DNA of 64,000 nt. Origin: Nitrospirota bacterium. Lineage in GTDB: Bacteria > Nitrospirota > Nitrospiria > Nitrospirales > Nitrospiraceae. Below, piece by piece: positions 59,804 to 64,000 of this stretch (the stretch's first letter is position 1; each line of letters opens with the position of its first letter). A program made the position numbers and the translations under genes. The DNA is taken from NCBI GenBank assembly GCA_030682135.1, contig JAUXQT010000100.1, positions 87,366 to 151,365 of the forward strand, given 5' to 3'. The notes under the pieces were generated by a model. That model saw only the letters and a list, made by a program, of their open reading frames with translations. It did not search any database and was not told where the DNA came from.

Positions 59804-60649
59804 ATGAATCTTCAGTCCGGGAACACGGTAGGGCATTTCATGCATCGATACTTGGAAGTCGTCCCACCCGCGACCACAATTGTGGAAGCCGCAGAGCGCA
59901 TGCGAGAGAAAAGCCTTGGCTCTCTGTTGGTCGAGTCGACCGACGCAGAGGGTCGGATGACCCGTGAGTCCGGGATCGTGACCGAGACGGACTTAATTCG
60001 AAAGGTGCTCGCCAAAGGAATCGATCCTTCCCTGACGATGGTGGATCAGATCATGACCAGTCCGCTGCTGACGATCGCACCGGATCGCCCCATGCTGGAT
60101 GCCAGCCATCTGATGGAAACGAACCATGTCCGCTATCTCTGCGTCTCGGACAAGGATGAAATCGTCGGGGTGATTTCAGTCCGGGACCTCGCGCGCTATT
60201 TTGTCGATTCAGAAGGGGGCCCCGTCCATGACCTCGACAATGTGTACCGGCCCCTCAGCCTGCTCATGCACCAGATGCTGGAAACCATTGCGAGTGAACG
60301 GACGGTGCTGGAGGCGGCGCAGAGGATGGCAGAGAAGCGGATCGGCTCGCTCCTCGTGATGGAGGCTGGAGAAATGGTCGGGATCGTGACCGAGACCGAT
60401 GTGGTGAGGAAAGGGATGGCGTCTCATCTCCCTGCGAACAGCACCACCGTCGGGACTGTGATGAACTATCCCCTGATTCAGGTCGACATCAACCGTACCG
60501 TTCGCGACGCCAGCCGGCTCATGGCCGAGGAACGGATTCGCCACCTCGCAGTGACAGAGGACAACAAGGTGGTCGGCATTGTATCTGTGCGGGACCTGGT
60601 GAAGATGGTCTCCGTGAGAGACAAACCCCGGTTCCTTCGCCAGCCATAA
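59804..60649 (+). CDS. Four-CBS-domain protein
   Basis: The 281-residue protein has four CBS motifs, in two Bateman modules. They appear as ATTIVEAAERMREKSLGSLLV (split), PMLDASHLMETNHVRYLCVS, ERTVLEAAQRMAEKRIGSLL and RTVRDASRLMAEERIRHLAV, each ending in a GIVTETD- or GIVSVRDL-type strand. Such proteins bind AMP or ATP and often regulate other enzymes or transcription. A strong GAAGGAAGGG is 8 bases upstream of the ATG. No partner domain is fused. Confidence 0.92.
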   Translation: MNLQSGNTVGHFMHRYLEVVPPATTIVEAAERMREKSLGSLLVESTDAEGRMTRESGIVTETDLIRKVLAKGIDPSLTMVDQIMTSPLLTIAPDRPMLDASHLMETNHVRYLCVSDKDEIVGVISVRDLARYFVDSEGGPVHDLDNVYRPLSLLMHQMLETIASERTVLEAAQRMAEKRIGSLLVMEAGEMVGIVTETDVVRKGMASHLPANSTTVGTVMNYPLIQVDINRTVRDASRLMAEERIRHLAVTEDNKVVGIVSVRDLVKMVSVRDKPRFLRQP

Positions 60650-60744
60650 CGACACTCGTCTCCCTCACCTCAGCGGAGAGAGCCGGAGTCGGGAGTCTTC
60701 ATGGCCCCGTGCCGGCGAGAACCTCCTACCCGTTTTCTTTCTTC

Positions 60745-60865
60745 TCACGGACGGACCTCCAAGCGATTGTCGACCTTGTCGACCCCGAAGACATACCAGG
60801 CATCGAACTCGGTCATCCCCTTCCAAGGTGACCATGGCCTGATTGAATGGTTTCATGCTCGTGCG
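60745..60865 (-). pseudogene. Decayed 3' end of a BON-protein gene
   Basis: The minus strand reads TEFDAWYVFGVDKVDNRLEV, then RP and stop, close to the C terminus of the BON protein at 40856 (AEFDAWYVFGVDKVVNRLEV). DNA similarity runs about 110 bases and then breaks by a small deletion. The 5' part is missing, so it is a remnant of a second copy. Confidence 0.75.
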
Positions 60866-60912
60866 CACCTTCCACCTTCACACGTGCAGAGCCCTGTGAT
60901 CGCAGACGTCCC

Positions 60913-61536
60913 TCAGACCCTCGCCGGAAACCACACCAAGAGGAGCGTCATGACCCGCTCATGTTCGGCCTGGCATTGGCGCTCGTCGGCCATCGGTTTG
61001 CTCAACGCAACAGCCAGGACCTTGATCGTCTCGCGCGCGTCCTGCCAGGCAACCTCAGCCTGCCCATCCCGCGCGGTACGAGAGGTGAGCATGGCCTCCT
61101 CGCGGTCACGGAACATCACGTCCAACAAGGCCATCCAAACCGTCTGGTGCAAGGGAGGCCATCCATCAAAGGTTTCGAACACCAACGGTCGTGCGGAGTT
61201 CAGAAAATGGGAACATATTCTGAGATGCCAACCAGCGCCGAGGCGAAACGCATCACGAGAGGCAGGTGCCGCTACGCCATCGCTGACCGGAGATCTCCCA
61301 CCCTCGCTGCCTGGCAGAGAGAACAGATAGGCATGTTGTATCCGCTTGAACCGAGCGACCTCATGGTCGTCCGACAACGACGAGGCCCCCTCCCGGCCGG
61401 CAGAGCCGTCGCATGCGAAGGTGCCCAGCAAGAGATCGTGATGGCCCGCAAAGAGGGGTTTCAGCAACGGAAGCGAGGCTTCCTCTTCCTGCGTGAGCAG
61501 CAGCCTGTCCTTCTGTCGGTTATCCTGTCCGTTCAT
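60913..61536 (-). CDS. Hypothetical protein in the two-component region (uncertain)
   Basis: A 207-codon frame with MNGQDNRQKDRLLLTQEEEA at its start, a WHLRICSHFLNSARPLVFET segment and a helical end (AEVAWQDARETIKVLAVALS). It is the better of two long overlapping frames (the other, plus strand from 60847, is Arg/Pro-rich and looks like a shadow). No clear ribosome binding site and no known family. It may be a decayed gene. Confidence 0.35.
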   Translation of the reverse strand: MNGQDNRQKDRLLLTQEEEASLPLLKPLFAGHHDLLLGTFACDGSAGREGASSLSDDHEVARFKRIQHAYLFSLPGSEGGRSPVSDGVAAPASRDAFRLGAGWHLRICSHFLNSARPLVFETFDGWPPLHQTVWMALLDVMFRDREEAMLTSRTARDGQAEVAWQDARETIKVLAVALSKPMADERQCQAEHERVMTLLLVWFPARV

Positions 61537-61596
61537 CACGATCTTTCTGGCTCCATCGATTGACCTCCTACGAGCCCATGGCGGCCCTCGCTTCTG

Positions 61597-62049
61597 CTAC
61601 GACACCCTGGTCGACAGGTTCTCTCCCTCGGCACGTTCCCAGGCCTCTCGTTCCCCCACACCATGCCCGAGATAACGATCGCCCGCGAGCACATGCTGCA
61701 GGGCTTGCGGCAGTTCCGTATAGAGAGACGTTCGTTTCAGGAGATACCCGCGGGCTCCCGCCTTAAAGGCTAAGGTCACGTAGACCGGCTCCCGATGAAC
61801 CGTCAGCACGATCACCTTGCTCTGCGGGACACAGGCCTGCAGCGCGCGCGTGGCGTCCAGCCCATTCATCGTCGGCATCGAGATATCCAAGATAATAATG
61901 TCCGGCTCCAGCCGGATGGCCGCTTCGATAAGCGGCTGCCCGTCCGTCACCATGCCCACCACCTCACCCAAACCGTCTTCCAGCAAGCCGCGTAGCGCGC
62001 TCAACAATTCAGGATGGTCGTCGGCGAGCAAGATTCGTGGCTTCGTCAT
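61597..62049 (-). CDS. Receiver-only response regulator, probably truncated NarL-type
   Basis: The 150-residue protein is a receiver domain: LADDHPEL with the acidic pair, ILDISMPTMNGLDATR with the phosphate-accepting Asp, VIVLTVHREP and KAGARGYLLKRTS. After YLGHGV the sequence departs from the NarL pattern: there is no LuxR-type HTH, although the paralogue at 62374 continues into one. So it is either a single-domain regulator or a shortened one. GAGGAGGGCG precedes the ATG. Nothing downstream is coupled to it. Confidence 0.8.
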   Translation of the reverse strand: MTKPRILLADDHPELLSALRGLLEDGLGEVVGMVTDGQPLIEAAIRLEPDIIILDISMPTMNGLDATRALQACVPQSKVIVLTVHREPVYVTLAFKAGARGYLLKRTSLYTELPQALQHVLAGDRYLGHGVGEREAWERAEGENLSTRVS

Positions 62050-62203
62050 CGCGTGACGCCCTCCTCTCTTACAAGGGGAACCTCTCGTTATCGTAGACGG
62101 CTTGGGAGAATGGTGGAACTAGGAAGAACCCTGGCACCGCGGGAGAATCCTACTAGCGCGAGTAGTCATAGGGTGCAGAAGAAGCTGGAAAAAACGAGGT
62201 GAA

Positions 62204-62369
62204 CAGGATGCTCAAACAGGCCGTCCAGCAAGGCCGCAACCTTCTATCACTCACTAAGGGGTGGCTGGGATGATCCCCACTGCGCGCGTCCAACGAGGGC
62301 CTTCAGAGGCCGCGCGTTGCGCGAGCACAGGGATCGTCCCAGCTATCCCGCCCCCTTTTCAGCATCCTG
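62204..62369. repeat. Family R element carrying a family A element in its middle (R7)
   Basis: The left part (CAGGATGCTCAAACAGGCCG and CCAGCAAGGCCGCAACC) and the right part (TTTTCAGCATCCTG) match a family R element, but its middle is replaced by full copy A9 at 62258-62349. The end copies pair. The usual central hairpin of R is missing, so the insertion came with loss of internal sequence. Confidence 0.7.
62258..62349. repeat. Family A palindromic element, copy A9 (inside R7)
   Basis: Complete copy. Arms GGGGTGGCTGGGATGATCCC and GGGATCGTCCCAGCTATCCC pair with few mismatches. The middle stem is CAACG/CGTTG and the apex GGCCT-TCAG-AGGCC. Confidence 0.85.
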
Positions 62370-62373
62370 CCGA

Positions 62374-63021
62374 TCAGAGGCCGGTGATGCCATGCGTAAT
62401 CGCATATTTGGTAAGGTCGGCCGTCGTGTGAAGATCCAACTGCTGCATGAGGCGGGACTTATGGAACTCCACCGTTTTGACCGAGACGCTGAGGAGCGTG
62501 GCAATCTCCTTCGTGCCATGGCCTTCGGCGACGAGCTGCAGGACTTCCCGCTGGCGCGCAGTGAGCGCGCCGGACACCGCCTCGCCTCGCTCCCCGGTGG
62601 AGGGTTTGAGGACCGAGTCCAGCACATCTTTCGTGAGCGACGGCGTCAGATAATGCTGGCCTTGGAGAACGGCCTTAATCGCCAGTCCGAGTTCCGAGGC
62701 CGCAGACCGTTTCAGGAGATAGCCGGAGGCCCCGATCTGGAACGCTTCGGTCGCATAGGTCGGGCTGGCATGCATGGTGAGAAAGATGAGCTTGCAGTCC
62801 GGCACCAGCGTGCGGAGTTGCCTGGCCGCTTCAAGCCCGTTCAAGAGCGGCATCGAGATGTCCAGGAGAATCAGATCGGGCCGCAGTGTCTGCGCCGCCT
62901 CCACCAACGATCGCCCGTCCTCCACCGTGCCCACTACGTCGCAGTCGGCCTCGACCAGCTTCCGTAAACCGGCGAGGACCAGCGAATGGTCATCGGCCAT
63001 GAGGACGCGCGGCTTCTTCAT
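62374..63021 (-). CDS. NarL/LuxR-family response regulator
   Basis: The 215-residue protein has a receiver (MADDHSLVLAGLRKLVEADC, LILLDISMPLLNGLEAARQL with the phosphate-accepting Asp, and GASGYLLKRSAA). A LuxR-type HTH follows at about residues 150-210 (LTARQREVLQLVAEGHGTKE, then TVEFHKSRLMQQL). It should control transcription after phosphorylation by the partner kinase. GGGAGG is 4 bases before the ATG. The kinase gene's stop overlaps this ATG by 4 bases, so they were one operon before the kinase was truncated. Confidence 0.93.
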   Translation of the reverse strand: MKKPRVLMADDHSLVLAGLRKLVEADCDVVGTVEDGRSLVEAAQTLRPDLILLDISMPLLNGLEAARQLRTLVPDCKLIFLTMHASPTYATEAFQIGASGYLLKRSAASELGLAIKAVLQGQHYLTPSLTKDVLDSVLKPSTGERGEAVSGALTARQREVLQLVAEGHGTKEIATLLSVSVKTVEFHKSRLMQQLDLHTTADLTKYAITHGITGL

Positions 63022-63866
63022 GCACCCTCCCGAACACGTGGAATCCAGGCACAGACCTTCGTGCCTTCCGTTGGAAGGGAATGGATTCGGAGAAAGCCGC
63101 CCAGCAGACGCATACGCTCTTGCATGCTCACCAAACCGATCCCTTTCATGCGAGCGTCCTTGCCCTCAAGGTCGAACCCCTGACCGTTATCGCGCACCGA
63201 CAGACCGATCCCTTTGGACGAGCCGCTCAGCTTCACCGTCACCTCGGTCGCCCGGGCATGTTTGAGCACATTGTGCAGACTCTCCTGCATCACGCGAAAC
63301 AGATTGGTGGCCACCTCCGGCGCGAGCGTTCCAGGGACCTCTCGCGCGGTCAGCGTCACGGGCAGCCCTGTCCGCTTCATGAACTCGGTCACGTGGTCCC
63401 GCGCGGCAACCTCCAAGCCGATATGTTCGAGCAACGAAGGGTGCAGCCGGTACGCCAGATCGTGCAGGTCATCGGAGAGCTGTCCGACATGGTCCCGCAC
63501 CGCAGTGAGCTGCTGAACGACCGGCTCAGGGAAGGCATCGGGCGTACGCTCTAAGGTCTCGAGTTCGACGGCCAGCGCCGCCAATCGTTGATTGAAGTCG
63601 TCGTGCAATTCTCGCGCAATCCGCTTGCGCTCCTGCTCCTGGGCGTCGATCAGCTTCCCCGTGAGGGATTCCAGCTCCTCTTGCTTGTGACCGAGCAGGA
63701 GGAGCTGATGCTCCAACTCCAAACCCATCTTGACTCGCGGTGAGATATCCGTATGCGACACCACGACGCCTTGAGGCTCTTTCAACGAAGGCTCTTTCAA
63801 CGGAGACACCCGCATCAGGAACCAGCGCTCTTCTTCCGGCGAATGGCAGGCATATTCATGGGCGGT
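63018..63866 (-). pseudogene. Histidine kinase cut at its 5' end by an IS30-family insertion
   Basis: The coding part starts inside a PAS-type domain (EYACHSPEEERWFLMRVSPL), continues with a coiled coil, a HisKA_3 dimerisation/phosphoacceptor helix (RKRIARELHDDFNQRLAALA) and a HATPase domain (ESLHNVLKHARATEV, DNGQGFD, GIGLVSMQERMRLLGGF). The kinase would pair with the NarL-type regulator. Upstream of about 63866 the sequence becomes transposase. An in-frame ATG at 63932 would give a 304-residue readthrough protein, but its first 20 residues derive from the transposase in another frame, so the natural N terminus is lost. Confidence 0.8.
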
Positions 63867-63867
63867 T

Positions 63868-64000
63868 TCAAGTTCCAAGTGCAACGGGTGAATGATGGCG
63901 CAGTTGCGCATAAACTTCCAGGGGCGTGGCAAAATCGAGGCATTTCCTCGGGCGCGTGTTCAACCGATGCGCGATGGCATTCAGCTCACGCTGGGTATAG
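63868..64000 (-). mobile_element. 3' end of an IS30-family transposase gene (continues beyond the window)
   Basis: The minus strand reads YTQRELNAIAHRLNTRPRKC, LDFATPLEVYAQ and a stop at 63868-63870. This is the C-terminal end of the IS30 DDE transposase, whose relatives end RLNNRPRKxLGFxTPxEV. The upstream part, the 5' end of the transposase, lies outside the window. The element's edge must be close to 63855-63870, inside the kinase gene. No full terminal inverted repeat can be confirmed from one end. Confidence 0.8.

Noticed and set aside
60847-61563. A 238-codon plus-strand frame
   Set aside because: Arg/Pro-rich, with no recognisable motif; the opposite strand gives a more protein-like sequence, although that too is uncertain.
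2535-62349. Family A elements considered as integron attC sites
   Set aside because: attC sites have conserved outer boxes and a variable centre; here the core is conserved and the arms vary. No integrase gene or cassette array is seen.
63018-63932. Full 304-residue histidine kinase starting at 63932
   Set aside because: The first 20 residues come from transposase sequence read in another frame, so this start is an artefact of the insertion.

Overview
The window is high-GC bacterial DNA (one sampled 60-base line in the aldehyde dehydrogenase gene is about 63% GC). The gene content suits a Nitrospira-type member of the Nitrospirota: many small lipoproteins, BON, CBS and zinc-ribbon proteins, a two-gene SUF-like iron-sulfur module, a very large 2-hydroxyacyl-CoA dehydratase activase-type protein, RtcB with archease, a cyclic-2,3-diphosphoglycerate-synthetase-like GTPase, and gaps full of palindromic repeats. 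The assignment rests on gene content only; no rRNA or nitrite oxidoreductase gene is present. I saw no tRNA gene, CRISPR array or intact insertion sequence.

Layout. 1-8.2 kb: end of a MacB-type permease, a helix-hairpin-helix protein, an M28 peptidase, a macro-domain protein, a ferritin-like protein, a PII-like protein, a cytochrome c, a lipoprotein, a 49-residue membrane protein and an aldehyde dehydrogenase. 8.2-13.6 kb: an island with one 1371-residue gene of lower GC (about 52% in two sampled lines), an N-terminal HTH domain, a tandem palindromic operator-like site in front, and repeats on both sides. 13.6-20 kb: TPR protein, small secreted proteins, Ap4A phosphorylase-like protein, a GNAT/cyclic-nucleotide-domain fusion, an M20 amidohydrolase. 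20-26.7 kb: CzcA/CzcB-type metal efflux and two tandem YjdF-type membrane proteins. 26.8-32.1 kb: flavodoxin-fold reductase, SufC/SufB-like pair, AmmeMemoRadiSam-type radical SAM enzyme, Mut7-C protein, DUF1614-type membrane protein. 32.3-44.5 kb: the 1417-residue activase-like protein between a glyoxalase-like gene and a fragment of a second copy, CapA-like, PEBP-like, phosphoribosyltransferase/Slp pair, BON protein, exported isoaspartyl methyltransferase and amino-acid permease. 44.7-48.8 kb: RtcB, archease, a diaminopimelate-dehydrogenase-like protein, nitroreductase. 49-55.2 kb: a run of envelope genes (Pal-like, lipoproteins, MlaC-like), a CBS protein, an unusual HAD-HerA-type fusion and dodecin. 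56-64 kb: malic enzyme, cPGS-like GTPase, four-CBS protein, then a decaying two-component region ending in a sensor kinase cut by an IS30-family element.

The most unusual feature is the intergenic repeat content. Family A (about 92 bp) is an imperfect palindrome whose stem positions change from copy to copy while the partner base changes with them: in the outer arms, in a G/C pair of the middle stem, and in the apical hairpin. Family R (about 125 bp) has the same property. Copies sit inside one another: A in A, A in R, and a different hairpin replacing the apex of an A copy. A third class of degenerate-arm hairpins is scattered and in one case is read through as the N-terminal extension of an MlaC-like protein. 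I read these as mobile elements under selection for a folded single strand.

Functionally most genes serve the cell envelope, metal and redox handling, RNA repair and signalling. The best candidates for undescribed biology are the folded repeats, the HTH-fused giant protein with its putative operators, and the HAD-HerA fusion.
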